Below, piece by piece: positions 17,338 to 27,140 of a DNA stretch of 64,000 bases. The number at the start of each line of letters is the position of its first letter. The stretch's first letter is position 1. The notes below the pieces were generated by a model, which was given only the letters and a program-made list of their open reading frames with translations, was not told where the DNA came from and did not search any database. A program made the translations under genes and the position numbers. Where the stretch lies: NCBI GenBank assembly GCA_035293805.1, contig DATGMD010000055.1:1-64000 (forward strand), given 5' to 3'. Origin of the DNA: JAJPHF01 sp035293805 (lineage in GTDB: Bacteria > Chloroflexota > UBA6077 > JAJPHF01).

Positions 17338-19626
17338 TCAGCGCGCGGGGGCGTCGCCGTGGAGGCTGGCGAGGATGCGCTCGGGGACGAGGGGCAGGCG
17401 GCGCACGGGAGCGCCGATCGCCGCGGCCACGGCGTTGCCGATCGCGGGCGGCACGGCCGGCAGGCCGGTCTCGCCCAGGCCATGGACCTCGGGGTCGGGC
17501 GCGGGGCTCTCGGCGACGGTAGTGGTGAAGCCGACGGGGAAGTCTTGGAGCGACGGGATCATGTAGTCGGAGAGGTTGGGGTTCGTCACCTGGCCGTTGT
17601 CTAGCAGCATCTCCTCGAAGAGCGCCTGGGAGAGGCCAAAGGTGGCGCAGCCCTCGTTTTGCAGCTCGGCGTTCGCACGGTCGATGACGCGGCCGGCGTG
17701 GGTGGCGAGGTGGAGCCGCACCGGGTACACCTTGCCCGTCTCGCGGTCCACCTCGACGACGGCGCCCGCGGCGCCCTGGTGCCAGTGGTAGGCGCCACGC
17801 CCCTGGCCAGTCTCCGGGTCGGTGCCGATAACGCTCTGGAACTCGCCCCGGCCGACGAGCCGCGCCACACCGGCGCCCTGGAGCAGCGCGGCGACCGCCA
17901 AGCCGTCGGCCGGGCCGCCGGGGACGCGGACGCGGCCGGCGGCGACGCGCACCTGGTCGGCGGGAACCTCGTGGACGCGGGCGGCGAGCGCGCGGAGCTG
18001 GCGATCGAGGTCGTCGGCGGCGCGGCGCGCGGCCATGCCGTTGAAGAAGCTGGAGCGGCTGGAGTTGGTGCCGGCGTCGGGCGGCGTGAGGGCGGTGTCG
18101 GGGTAGGGCACGCGGATGGCCGTCTCGGGCAGGGCGAGCAGGCGCGCGGTCTCGCGCACCAGCACGGCGCGGGCGCCCTGGCCCAGCTCGACGGTGCTGC
18201 AGAGCACCGTCACGGTGCCGTCGGCGTCGAGCTGCAGGTCGAGGCGGGCGGTGACGGAGCTGCTGGTCATGTGCTTCAGGATGACGGCGACGCCGCGGCC
18301 GACCACCCGCTCGGGGGCGGAGGGCGCGGGCAGCGGAGCGTCGTAGCCGACGGCCCGGGCCACGTCGGCCAGCAGCGCGTGGAAGTGAACGTCGTGCATC
18401 GGCTCGCCGGTGGCGAAGCGGTCGCCGTCCACCAGCAGGTTCTGGCGACGGAAGGCGAGCGGGTCGCGGCCCAGGCGGCGCGCTAGCTCGTCGGTGTGGC
18501 GCTCGTAGGCCCAGGCGACCTGCGAGATCGCCAGGCCGCGGAAGGCGACGGCGTTCGGGCGGTTGGTGTAGACGGCGTAGCCGTCCACCTTCACGTTCGG
18601 GATGCGGTAGGGGCCGATGGCGGCGTTCGCGCCGGCGCGGCCGATGGTGCCGCTGCCGTCGGCGTAGGCGCCAGCGTTGTAGTAGACCTCGACCTCGCGG
18701 GCGAGCAGCGTGCCGTCGCGCCGGACGCCGCTCTTGATGCGCACGCGCGCCTCGTGCTTGGTGGTGGTGACGAACTCCTCGGCGCGCGTGAGGGCGAGGC
18801 GCGCGGGACGGCCGGCCTTGCGGGCGAGCGCGGCGACGATGGCCTCGATGCGGCAGCCGCTCTTGGAGCCGTAGCCGCCGCCGAGCGCGCCGGCGTGGAC
18901 GCGCACCCGCTCGGGCGGCAGGCGGAAGATCGCCGCGAGCTGCTGGCGGACGGCGGTGGGCGTCTGGGTGGCCGACCACACCTCCAGGCGGCCGTCCTGC
19001 CAGCGGGCCACGGCGACGTGCGGCTCCAGCGGGCAGTGCTGGAGCGCGGGGCTGCTGTAGGTCTCCTCGTGGACCAGGTCGGCCGCGGCGAAGGCCCGCT
19101 CGGGGTCGCCGCGGCGCACCTTGGCGTGGTGGATGAGGTTCGTGCCGTTCTGGGGGCGGATGACCGCCGCGCCGGGGACCTCGTAGCGGCCGATGATCTG
19201 CTCGTGGACGAGCGGGGCGCCGGGCTGGAGGGCGGCCGGGGCGTCGAAGACGGCGGGTAGCTCGTCGTACTCGACGGCGACGAGCGCGGCCGCCGCCGAC
19301 GCCACGTCCGGCGTCTCGGCCAGCACCGCCGCGACGACGTCGCCGACGTAGCGCGCCTTCTCGATGGCGACGACGGGCTGGTCCTTGATGGCGGGGCCGT
19401 AGTAGGGGACCAGGGCGGGGTCGGCCAGGTCGTCGCGCGTGAGGACGGCGAGGACGCCGGGCAGGGCGAGGGCGCGGCTGGGGTCGACGCGGCGGATACG
19501 CGCGTGGGGCAGGGGGCTGCGCACGCAGCGGACGTGGGCCAGGCCGGGGAGCGTGAGGTTCAGGACGTAGGGCACCTGGCCGGTGACCTTCTGCCGGGCG
19601 TCGTCGTCGCGCACGCTGGGCGCCAT
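17338..19626 (-). CDS. Molybdopterin-binding subunit, xanthine dehydrogenase/CoxL family
   Basis: A 762-residue catalytic subunit of the molybdenum hydroxylase family. The N-terminal domain has DARQKVTGQVPYV and VGDVVAAVLAET. The Moco domains have GALGGGYGSKSG, NAVAFRGLAISQV, the VELGQGARAVL loop and, near the C-terminus, GLGETGLPAVPPAIGNA, where the Glu corresponds to the catalytic base. ATG 19626 is preceded by GGAGGGAG; the longer reading from 19683 is unlikely. FAD and 2Fe-2S subunits are absent from the window, so partners must be encoded elsewhere or the protein works differently. Substrate unknown (aromatic, purine or aldehyde). Confidence 0.85.
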   Translation of the reverse strand: MAPSVRDDDARQKVTGQVPYVLNLTLPGLAHVRCVRSPLPHARIRRVDPSRALALPGVLAVLTRDDLADPALVPYYGPAIKDQPVVAIEKARYVGDVVAAVLAETPDVASAAAALVAVEYDELPAVFDAPAALQPGAPLVHEQIIGRYEVPGAAVIRPQNGTNLIHHAKVRRGDPERAFAAADLVHEETYSSPALQHCPLEPHVAVARWQDGRLEVWSATQTPTAVRQQLAAIFRLPPERVRVHAGALGGGYGSKSGCRIEAIVAALARKAGRPARLALTRAEEFVTTTKHEARVRIKSGVRRDGTLLAREVEVYYNAGAYADGSGTIGRAGANAAIGPYRIPNVKVDGYAVYTNRPNAVAFRGLAISQVAWAYERHTDELARRLGRDPLAFRRQNLLVDGDRFATGEPMHDVHFHALLADVARAVGYDAPLPAPSAPERVVGRGVAVILKHMTSSSVTARLDLQLDADGTVTVLCSTVELGQGARAVLVRETARLLALPETAIRVPYPDTALTPPDAGTNSSRSSFFNGMAARRAADDLDRQLRALAARVHEVPADQVRVAAGRVRVPGGPADGLAVAALLQGAGVARLVGRGEFQSVIGTDPETGQGRGAYHWHQGAAGAVVEVDRETGKVYPVRLHLATHAGRVIDRANAELQNEGCATFGLSQALFEEMLLDNGQVTNPNLSDYMIPSLQDFPVGFTTTVAESPAPDPEVHGLGETGLPAVPPAIGNAVAAAIGAPVRRLPLVPERILASLHGDAPAR

Positions 19627-19705
19627 GCCGCGCTCCCTCCTCGGCCTGTCCTGCCGCGGACCTCTGAGTGTAGCGCCAGGCACGATATGGCGGCGACCGC
19701 GCGTG

Positions 19706-19734
19706 TTGACGCGCCGGTGGGCGGCCGGTAGAAT
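19706..19734 (+). promoter_or_regulatory. Putative promoter of the alpha/beta-hydrolase-fold gene
   Basis: TTGACG (19706-19711) and TAGAAT (19729-19734) are separated by exactly 17 bases on the plus strand. Two repeat hairpins lie between this promoter and ATG 19888 and would sit in the 5' leader. Confidence 0.6.
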
Positions 19735-19763
19735 CCGCTCGGTCTCGCTGGCGGCGCGTGGAC

Positions 19764-19862
19764 CTAACCCCCCCGGCCCCCCTTCCCTATCAAGGAAGGG
19801 GGGAGAGGACGGGCAGCCCCCATCCCCCCGGCCCCCTTCCCCTCATAAGAGGAAGGAGGAGA
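19764..19862. repeat. Tandem pair of REP-like palindromic units
   Basis: Two related units follow each other (about 19764-19808 and 19815-19862). Each has a CCCCCCGGCCCCC core followed by CTTCCC and its inverse. The first forms a 10-bp perfect stem (19777-19786 with 19794-19803). They end only 26 bases before the next start codon. The same core appears inside the ligase gene near 1714. Confidence 0.65.
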
Positions 19863-19887
19863 GGACGAGGGCGCGAGGAGAGGGCGC

Positions 19888-20724
19888 ATGGCGGTGATCC
19901 AGGTGGACGGGCGGGCGGTCGAGTACGTGCAGGAGGGGAGGGGGCGCGAGGTCGTTGTGCTCTGCTCGCCGAACTTCTGGCCGCTGGACACGTGGAAGCT
20001 GAGCGGGCTGCCGGAGCTGCGCGACCGCTACCGGGTCATCGCGTTCAACAACCGCGGCTACGGGCGCAGCGAGGGGACGCCGACGGAGTACACCGTGTAC
20101 TCGCTGGCCGAGGACACGGTGCGGCTGATGGACGCGCTGGACGTGCCGCGGGCGCACCTGGTGGGCTTCGCCTACGGGGCGCAGGTGGCGGTGAAGGTGG
20201 CGCTGGGCTGGCCCGAGCGGGTGAGCAGCCTGGTGCTGGGGGCGACGGGCGCCGGGGCGCCGAGCAACCCAAACGACCAGTCGATCTACAGCGTGCAGGA
20301 GGCGATCCGCCAGAAGGGGTACCGCGACTACATCCGGGGGCACGTGTCCGACGAGGACTGGGCGTTCCACCCGGAGGTGCGGGCGGCGCATCCGGAGCGG
20401 CCGGCGGCGCTGGCGGACGCGATGTGGGAGCACGCGGCGACGGAAGAGGAGTTCCTGAAGCACGTACGGGCGCGGAGCGGCCACCAGACGCTGGACGACG
20501 TGGAGCGGATCACGGCCCCGGCGCTGGTGATCGTGGGCGACGAAGACTTCGCGGCGCGCGGCGACACGACGCCGACCGAGTTCGCGAAAGTGCTGGCGGC
20601 GCGGCTGCCGCACGCGGAACTGGCGATCATCCCGCGCACGCGGCACATGCTGTTCTGGGAGCGCCCCGAGGCCTGCTGGCCGCGCGTGCGGGAGTTCCTG
20701 GCGGCGCACGCCGACGGGGCATGA
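19888..20724 (+). CDS. Alpha/beta-hydrolase-fold protein with Ala in place of the nucleophile
   Basis: A 278-residue alpha/beta-hydrolase fold: FNNRGYGRSEGTP after strand 4, the nucleophile elbow at VGFAYGAQ, the acid in VIVGDEDFAARG and the histidine in RTRHMLFWERPE. The elbow reads G-F-A-Y-G (codons GGC TTC GCC TAC GGG), so the usual Ser, Asp or Cys is alanine. The rest of the fold is well preserved, which argues against decay. It may do non-hydrolytic chemistry, bind a ligand, or be inactive. ATG 19888 follows AGGAGAGGGCGC. Confidence 0.78.
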   Translation: MAVIQVDGRAVEYVQEGRGREVVVLCSPNFWPLDTWKLSGLPELRDRYRVIAFNNRGYGRSEGTPTEYTVYSLAEDTVRLMDALDVPRAHLVGFAYGAQVAVKVALGWPERVSSLVLGATGAGAPSNPNDQSIYSVQEAIRQKGYRDYIRGHVSDEDWAFHPEVRAAHPERPAALADAMWEHAATEEEFLKHVRARSGHQTLDDVERITAPALVIVGDEDFAARGDTTPTEFAKVLAARLPHAELAIIPRTRHMLFWERPEACWPRVREFLAAHADGA

Positions 20725-20935
20725 GGTGTCAGGTCATTTTGTCTCGCCCTGGCTTTTGCCGCACACAACAACCGGATTAGCATTCCAGCGGTCACGCTAT
20801 TTCGAGCGTTCATGCTTGTAGGATATCTGTTCATACTCTGGCACCCACGCTGGATTCAGCCGCGGTGGGTGCGGGAACGCAGTCGGGCTTGATCCCTACA
20901 CAGAGTAGCGAGCACCACGTACTCAGGAGAGGACG

Positions 20936-22132
20936 ATGACCTTCGGGCTATTCGCGGAGAAGCCAGGGCGCGGCCACTGGGCCCGGCCGCTCGCCACGCT
21001 TCTTGCAGGAATCCTGGCGCTCGGGGCGTGCGCGCCGAGCGGGGCGGGCTCGGCGGCCACGCCGGCGAAGCCGGCCGCGCCCACCGCGGTATCCGCGAGT
21101 AATGGGCAGGCGGCAAGCGGGGCGCCGACGGGGGGCGCCCAGGCGGGCGGCGCGACGGCCGGAAGTGTGCCGACGCTGGCGCCGCTGAGCCCGAGCCAGA
21201 CGGTGAAGTATGCGGCGAGCCAGAGCGTGAGCTCGTCGGGCATCTTCATCGGGGTGGAGAAGGGCTACTACAAGGAGCAGGGGATCGACGTCGAGATCGT
21301 ACCGTTCAGCAGCGCGGCGGAGATGATCCAGCCAATCGCGGCGAGCCAGGTGGACGTGGCGAACGCCGACACGGGCGCGGGCATCTTCAACGCGCTCAGC
21401 CGCGGGCTGCCGCTGCGGTTCGTGGCCGACGGCAACCACACCGAGCCGGGCCACAGCAGCCTGGCGTGGGTGGTGCGGAAGGACCTGAGCGACGGCGGCG
21501 TGATCCGCGACCTGCCCGACCTGCGCGGCAAGCGGATCAGCCCGATCGCGAAGGGGTCGCTGGTGGACTCGCTGGCGTTCCGCACGATCGAGAAGGCGGG
21601 GCTCCAGCCGACCGACCTGGACATCGAGTACGTCACCTTCCCCGACGTGCTGCCGGCGTTCTCGAACAAGGCGCTGGACGCGGCGATCCTGACGGAGCCG
21701 CTGGTGACGACCTCCGTCGAGCAGGGGCTGGGGGTGCGCTGGCGGGGCATGGACGACCTGTTCGGCACGTTCCAGAGCACGCTCATCATGTACTCGCCGA
21801 CGATGACGACGCAGCGGCAGGACGTGGGCAAGCGCTTCATGGTGGGCTACCTGCGGGCGCTGCGCGACTACCAGGCGGCGTTCAACGAGGGGAAGGACCT
21901 GGACGGGATCATCGACATCCTGACGAAGTACACGACGATCAAGGACCCGGCGGTCTACAAGAAGATCGTGGTGCCAGCGTTCAGCCCGAACGGCGAGATG
22001 AACGTGCAGAGCATCAAAGACTTGCAGCAGTGGTACGTGGACCACGGCTTCGTGCAGAACCCGGTGGCGCTGGACGAGTTCTTCGACACGAGCTACCTGG
22101 ACTACGGGCTCGGCGTGGTGGGGCGCCAATGA
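20936..22132 (+). CDS. ABC-type substrate-binding lipoprotein (NMT1/THI5-like) 3
   Basis: A 398-residue lipoprotein: signal with ILALGAC lipobox (about residue 32), a Gly/Ala/Ser linker, then SGIFIGVEKGYYKEQGIDVEIV, ASQVDVANADTGAGIFNALS and NKALDAAILTEPLV. The architecture is the same as the other two NMT1-like proteins here. ATG 20936 has AGGAGAGG 3-4 bases upstream. Its stop overlaps the SDR start (ATGA), so the receptor and the reductase are translationally coupled. No permease or ATPase is present. Confidence 0.83.
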   Translation: MTFGLFAEKPGRGHWARPLATLLAGILALGACAPSGAGSAATPAKPAAPTAVSASNGQAASGAPTGGAQAGGATAGSVPTLAPLSPSQTVKYAASQSVSSSGIFIGVEKGYYKEQGIDVEIVPFSSAAEMIQPIAASQVDVANADTGAGIFNALSRGLPLRFVADGNHTEPGHSSLAWVVRKDLSDGGVIRDLPDLRGKRISPIAKGSLVDSLAFRTIEKAGLQPTDLDIEYVTFPDVLPAFSNKALDAAILTEPLVTTSVEQGLGVRWRGMDDLFGTFQSTLIMYSPTMTTQRQDVGKRFMVGYLRALRDYQAAFNEGKDLDGIIDILTKYTTIKDPAVYKKIVVPAFSPNGEMNVQSIKDLQQWYVDHGFVQNPVALDEFFDTSYLDYGLGVVGRQ

Positions 22133-22923
22133 ACGGGAATGGCGCGGAGCGGCCGGTGCGCACGGCGCTGGTGACGGGGTCGTCGCAGGGCATCGGGCGG
22201 GCGATCGCCGAGTGGCTGGCGCGCGAGGGGCGGGTCGTCGGCATCAACGGGCGCGACGCGGCGGCGGTGCAGGCGACAGTGGAGGCGTTCACGGCGCAGG
22301 GCTGGCGCGCGTTCGCGGCGCCGGGCGACGTGACGCGGGCGGATGACGTGGCGCGGATGGTGGACGCGGCGCTCGGGGCGAACGGCAGCCTGGACATCCT
22401 GGTGAACAACGCCGGGGGCGTGGCGGGCGTCGAGGCGTCGGCCAGCTTCGAGGCGTTCGAGGAGGCGGCCTGGCACGCGGTGCTGGACCGCAACCTGACG
22501 GGCGTGTTCCTGTGCTGCCGCGCGGCGGTGCCGCACATGAAGGCGCGCGGCTGGGGCCGCATCGTGAACGTGGCGTCGGAGTCGGCGCGGGTGCCGATCG
22601 TGCCACGCACGGCGGGCTACGCCTACGCGGCGGCGAAGTCGGGCATCCTGGGCCTCTCCCGCGTGCTGGCGAGCGAGCTGGGGCCGTACGGGATCACGGT
22701 GAACGTCGTGGCGCCGGGCTTCACGCGCAGCGGCCCGCGCATCGAGGCATTCTACAACGCGCTGCCGCCGGAGAAGCAGGCGGCGCGCGTGGCGGCGACC
22801 GCGGTCAAGCGCTGGGCGGAGCTGCCGGAGATCGCGAGCGCGGTGGGGTATCTGGCGTCGGAGGAGGCGAGCTACTGCATCGGCGCGGTGCTGGACGTGA
22901 ACGGCGGCAGCTTCATGCCCTGA
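22129..22923 (+). CDS. Short-chain dehydrogenase/reductase (SDR)
   Basis: A 264-residue classical SDR: cofactor loop TGSSQGIG (residues ~15-22), NNAGG, catalytic Ser in NVASES and YAYAAAK holding Tyr and Lys, and a C-terminal LDVNGGSFMP typical of the FabG-like group. It probably oxidises or reduces a hydroxy/keto group using NAD(P). ATG 22129 overlaps the stop of the upstream binding protein by 4 bases, suggesting it acts on the imported ligand (inference). Confidence 0.86.
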   Translation: MNGNGAERPVRTALVTGSSQGIGRAIAEWLAREGRVVGINGRDAAAVQATVEAFTAQGWRAFAAPGDVTRADDVARMVDAALGANGSLDILVNNAGGVAGVEASASFEAFEEAAWHAVLDRNLTGVFLCCRAAVPHMKARGWGRIVNVASESARVPIVPRTAGYAYAAAKSGILGLSRVLASELGPYGITVNVVAPGFTRSGPRIEAFYNALPPEKQAARVAATAVKRWAELPEIASAVGYLASEEASYCIGAVLDVNGGSFMP

Positions 22924-22945
22924 CGCGACCTGTCGGGCGGAGATC

Positions 22946-23656
22946 ATGGACGAGGAGCGCGCCGTAGCGCCGAAGGTGAATCTGCCCCTGCTGGCGGCCG
23001 AGTTCGCGGGCTTGTTCATGGTGTTCGCCGCGGCCCTGTTCCTGGCCGCGGGCACCCTCGCCTGGCTCGCGGGCTGGCTCTTTCTGCTGCTGTTCTTCGG
23101 CCTAAGCATCGTGCTCAGCCTGTGGCTCCTGCGCTATAACCCCGCGCTGCTCCGGGAGCGCATGACCGGGATCGGCAAGGCCGACCAGAAAGCCTGGGAC
23201 AAGGCGCTGTTCGCGCTGCTGCAACTGCTGTTCTTGACCTGGCTGGTCGTGATGCCGCTGGATGCCGTGCGGTTTCACTGGTCGCGCATGCCAGGCTGGC
23301 TGCAGGTGACAGGGGCAGCCGGCCTGGTCGGCTCGTTCTACCTGTTCTACCTGGTCTTTCGGGAGAACGCGTATCTGTCGCCCGCGGTCCGCGTGCAGCG
23401 CGAGCGCGGCCAGACCGTCGTCTCCACGGGGCCGTACCACCACGTGCGCCACCCGATGTACGCGACGGCGATCATCTTCATCGCCAGCGCGGCGCTCTTG
23501 CTGGGCTCGTGGTACGGCCTGCTGATAGGGTTCATAATCGTGCTGCTGATCGCCCGGCGCGCGGTGCTGGAGGAGCAGACGCTGCGGGAGGAGCTACCCG
23601 ACTACGCGGCGTACATGCAGCAAGTGCGCTACCGGCTCGTGCCGCACGTCTGGTAG
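22946..23656 (+). CDS. Isoprenylcysteine methyltransferase-like membrane protein
   Basis: A 236-residue integral membrane protein with about 5-6 hydrophobic segments. The C-terminal signature GPYHHVRHPMYATAIIF followed by a helix and EEQTLREELPDYAAYMQQVRYRLVPHVW is that of the ICMT/PEMT membrane methyltransferase family, in which the HP pair helps bind S-adenosylmethionine. The true methyl acceptor in bacteria is generally unknown. It starts 22 bases after the SDR, and GGAG lies just before ATG 22946. Confidence 0.8.
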   Translation: MDEERAVAPKVNLPLLAAEFAGLFMVFAAALFLAAGTLAWLAGWLFLLLFFGLSIVLSLWLLRYNPALLRERMTGIGKADQKAWDKALFALLQLLFLTWLVVMPLDAVRFHWSRMPGWLQVTGAAGLVGSFYLFYLVFRENAYLSPAVRVQRERGQTVVSTGPYHHVRHPMYATAIIFIASAALLLGSWYGLLIGFIIVLLIARRAVLEEQTLREELPDYAAYMQQVRYRLVPHVW

Positions 23657-23689
23657 CGCGGCCGAGACTGCGGCTAAACACGGCGGGGC

Positions 23690-23718
23690 GGCGGGGTACG
23701 CGCCCCCGCCCTACCTTT
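23690..23718 (+). terminator. Hairpin plus T-run after the methyltransferase gene
   Basis: A GGCGGGG / CCCCGCC stem (23690-23696 with 23704-23710) with a 7-base loop is followed by CTACCTTTT. This fits an intrinsic terminator. The GTAGGG-type sequence also relates it to the repeat at 27141-27289. Confidence 0.5.
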
Positions 23719-23764
23719 TCCGTTGCTTACTGAACAGGGCACAGGCGACGCAAAGGAGAGCAGC

Positions 23765-24784
<1,020 letters not shown>

Positions 24785-24786
24785 CG

Positions 24787-25830
24787 ATGGCGCGACCGCT
24801 GGCGTTTGGCCGCGCGGAGAACGAGGCGCTGCGGCAGGAGATGGAGCGCGACGAGCGCGTCTTCGTGATGGGCGAGGACGTGGCGGGCGGGGCCGGCCGC
24901 GCGGCGCAGGGGATCATCGACGCGTGGGGCGACCCGACGGGCGCGACGAAGGGGCTGATCGTGCAGTTCGGCGAGAAGCGGGTGATCGACACGCCGATCT
25001 GCGAGATGAGCTTCATCGGCGCGGCGGTGGGGGCGGCGATCGCCGGGCAGCGGCCGGTGGCGACGCTGATCGTGGCGAACTTCATGAGCGTGGCGCTCGA
25101 CTCGCTCATGAACCAGGCGGGCTACCTGCGCTACATGCTGGGCGGCCAGGTGAGCATTCCGCTCGTCGTGCGGATGAGCATCGGGGCGACGGCGATGGCG
25201 CCGGCGAACGGCGGCGGCTCGGCGGCGCAGCACTCGGGCAGCATGTACTCGATGCTGGCGCACGTGCCCGGCCTGAAGTGCGTCGTGCCGTCGGACGCCT
25301 ACACGGCGAAGGGGCTCATAATCGCCGCCATTCGGGACGACGACCCGGTGATGTACTTCTCGCACCGGCGGCTGCTGGGGGCGTCGTGCGACGTGCCCGA
25401 GGAGCCGTACGTGATCCCGATCGGGCAGGCGCGGACGCTGCGCGCGGGCAAGGACGTGACGCTGGTGGGCATCGGCCGCATGACGGGCATCTGCCTGGAG
25501 GCGGCGGACGCGCTGGCGCGCGAGGGCTGCGAGGCGGAGGTAATCGACCTCTTGAGCGTGGCGCCGTGGGACCAGGAGCGGGTGCTGGATAGCGTGCGGC
25601 GTACGAAGCACCTGGTGATCGTGGACGAGGACACGCCGCGCTGTAGCGTGGCGAGCGACATCGCGGCGGTGGTGGCCGAGCAGGCGATCGACTATCTGGA
25701 TGGGCCGGTGAAGGCGGTGACGGGGCCGCACGCGCCGGTGCCGTACAGCGGGCCGCTGGAGGCGGCGTTCGTACCGACGCCGGAGCGGGTGGTGGCAGCG
25801 GTGCGGGCCGCGCGCGACGGGGCGGCGTGA
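24787..25830 (+). CDS. pdhB: 2-oxoacid (pyruvate/acetoin-type) dehydrogenase E1 beta subunit
   Basis: A 347-residue transketolase-like beta subunit: FVMGEDVAGG, GLIVQFGEKRVIDTPICE, FIGAAVGAAIAGQRPV and VVDEDT-like sequence in the C-terminal domain (VIVDEDTPRCSVA). The DTPICEMSFIG segment is the usual E1 beta signature. It starts 2 bases after E1 alpha and its stop shares one base with the E2 start, so the three subunits form a tight operon. Confidence 0.88.
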   Translation: MARPLAFGRAENEALRQEMERDERVFVMGEDVAGGAGRAAQGIIDAWGDPTGATKGLIVQFGEKRVIDTPICEMSFIGAAVGAAIAGQRPVATLIVANFMSVALDSLMNQAGYLRYMLGGQVSIPLVVRMSIGATAMAPANGGGSAAQHSGSMYSMLAHVPGLKCVVPSDAYTAKGLIIAAIRDDDPVMYFSHRRLLGASCDVPEEPYVIPIGQARTLRAGKDVTLVGIGRMTGICLEAADALAREGCEAEVIDLLSVAPWDQERVLDSVRRTKHLVIVDEDTPRCSVASDIAAVVAEQAIDYLDGPVKAVTGPHAPVPYSGPLEAAFVPTPERVVAAVRAARDGAA

Positions 25831-27101
25831 TGGCGGTCGACGTGCGGCTGCCGGTGCTCGGCGACTTCATGCAGGAGGGCACGCTGGTCGAGTGGCTGCG
25901 GCCGGATGGCGCGCGCGTGACGAAGGGCGAGCCGCTGTACCGGCTGGAGACCGACAAGGTGAGCCTGGACGTGGAGGCGCCGGCCGACGGCGTGCTGCGG
26001 CAGGTGGCGGCGGCGGGCGCCGTGGTGCCGGTCAATGGGCTGCTGGGGCGGATCGTGGAGGCGGAACAGCCGACCGGGGCGGCAGGGCCGGTGGCGGCGG
26101 CTGGGACAACTGCCCTCACCCCAGCCCTCTCCCAGGGGGAGAGGGGGCCGGCGGCGGGCGGCGGCGCGGGCGTAGGCGATGCGGGCACGGGCGCGCTGGC
26201 CGAGGACGAGGTGCGGGCATGGCCGGCCGAGGAGGAGGTGCGGGCGTCCCCGGCGGCGCGACGGCTGGCGCGCGAGCTGGGCGTGGACATTGGCGCGGTG
26301 GCGCGGGCGAATCCCGGCGCGCGGCTGCGCGAGGCCCACGTCCAGGCCTTCGCGGCGGCGCAGCCGGCCGGCGGGTTCGCGGCCGCGCCGATCCCCGCCG
26401 TGCCGGTCACCCCCGGCGCCGCCAACCGCCAGCCGCTGACGGGGCGGCGGCGGGTGATCGCGCAGCGGATGCAGCAGAGCCTCCAGCAGATGGCGCAGCT
26501 GACCGTCAGCCAGCAGGTGGACGTGACGGAGTGCGTGCGGCTGCGCGAGCAGCTCGTGCGGCTGTGGGCGGCGGACGGCGTGCGGCCAACGTACACGGAC
26601 TTCGTGGTGCGGGCGGCGGCGCTGGCGTTGCGGGAGCATCCGACGCTGAACGCGACGCTGGAGGACGACGCGCTCATCCTGCACGACCGGATCGACGTGG
26701 GGCTGGCGGTGGACGCGCCGGAGGGGCTGATCGTGCCGGTGCTGCGCGGCGTGGACGGCCTCAGCCTGCGCGAGCTGGTGGGGCGCGCGGCCGCGGCGGC
26801 GGAGCAGGCGCGGGCGAACCGGCTGGGGCCGGACGCCTTGCAGGGCGGAACGTTCACGGTGACGACGCTGGGCGCGCTGGGCATCGACTTCTTCACGCCG
26901 ATCGTGAACCCGCCGCAGGTGGCGATCATCGGCATCGGGCGGGTGTTCTCGCAGCTCGTGCTCGTAAATGGCCAGGTGACGGAGCGCCAGGCGATGTACC
27001 TGAACCTGTCGTTCGACCACCGCGCCGTGGACGGCGCGCCGGCGGCGCGCTTCCTGAACCGGGTGAAGGAGCTGCTGGAGCTGCCCGTCGGGCTGCTCTA
27101 A
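25830..27101 (+). CDS. pdhC: Dihydrolipoamide acyltransferase (E2)
   Basis: A 423-residue E2 with one lipoyl domain (residues ~5-75; lysine in ETDKVSLDVEAP), a flexible linker, a peripheral subunit-binding domain (~128-165; SPAARRLARELGVDIGAV) and a catalytic domain ending in DHRAVDGAPAARFL, which holds the His and Asp. ATG 25830 overlaps the E1 beta stop. The linker contains LTPALSQGERG, the translation of a REP-like palindrome inserted in frame. No dihydrolipoamide dehydrogenase (E3) gene is seen; it must be shared from elsewhere. Confidence 0.88.
   Translation: MAVDVRLPVLGDFMQEGTLVEWLRPDGARVTKGEPLYRLETDKVSLDVEAPADGVLRQVAAAGAVVPVNGLLGRIVEAEQPTGAAGPVAAAGTTALTPALSQGERGPAAGGGAGVGDAGTGALAEDEVRAWPAEEEVRASPAARRLARELGVDIGAVARANPGARLREAHVQAFAAAQPAGGFAAAPIPAVPVTPGAANRQPLTGRRRVIAQRMQQSLQQMAQLTVSQQVDVTECVRLREQLVRLWAADGVRPTYTDFVVRAAALALREHPTLNATLEDDALILHDRIDVGLAVDAPEGLIVPVLRGVDGLSLRELVGRAAAAAEQARANRLGPDALQGGTFTVTTLGALGIDFFTPIVNPPQVAIIGIGRVFSQLVLVNGQVTERQAMYLNLSFDHRAVDGAPAARFLNRVKELLELPVGLL
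26112..26149. repeat. REP-like palindrome inside the E2 coding sequence
   Basis: A unit with CCCTCACCCCAGCCCTCTCCC and a perfect 9-bp stem (26125-26133 with 26137-26145) around a 3-base loop. It is a multiple of three in effect and keeps the E2 frame open across the linker. Confidence 0.7.
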
Positions 27102-27140
27102 CCAGGCAGGCAGAGTAAGCGCAGCACTCAGGCGGTGAGC

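Noticed and set aside
16169..18979. 936-codon minus-strand open frame
   Set aside because: It is an out-of-frame shadow spanning the molybdopterin dehydrogenase and binding-protein genes, Arg/Pro-rich with no motifs.
26112..26149. Frameshift or assembly error in E2
   Set aside because: The frame stays open on both sides and the insertion lies in a flexible linker, so an in-frame repeat insertion explains it better.
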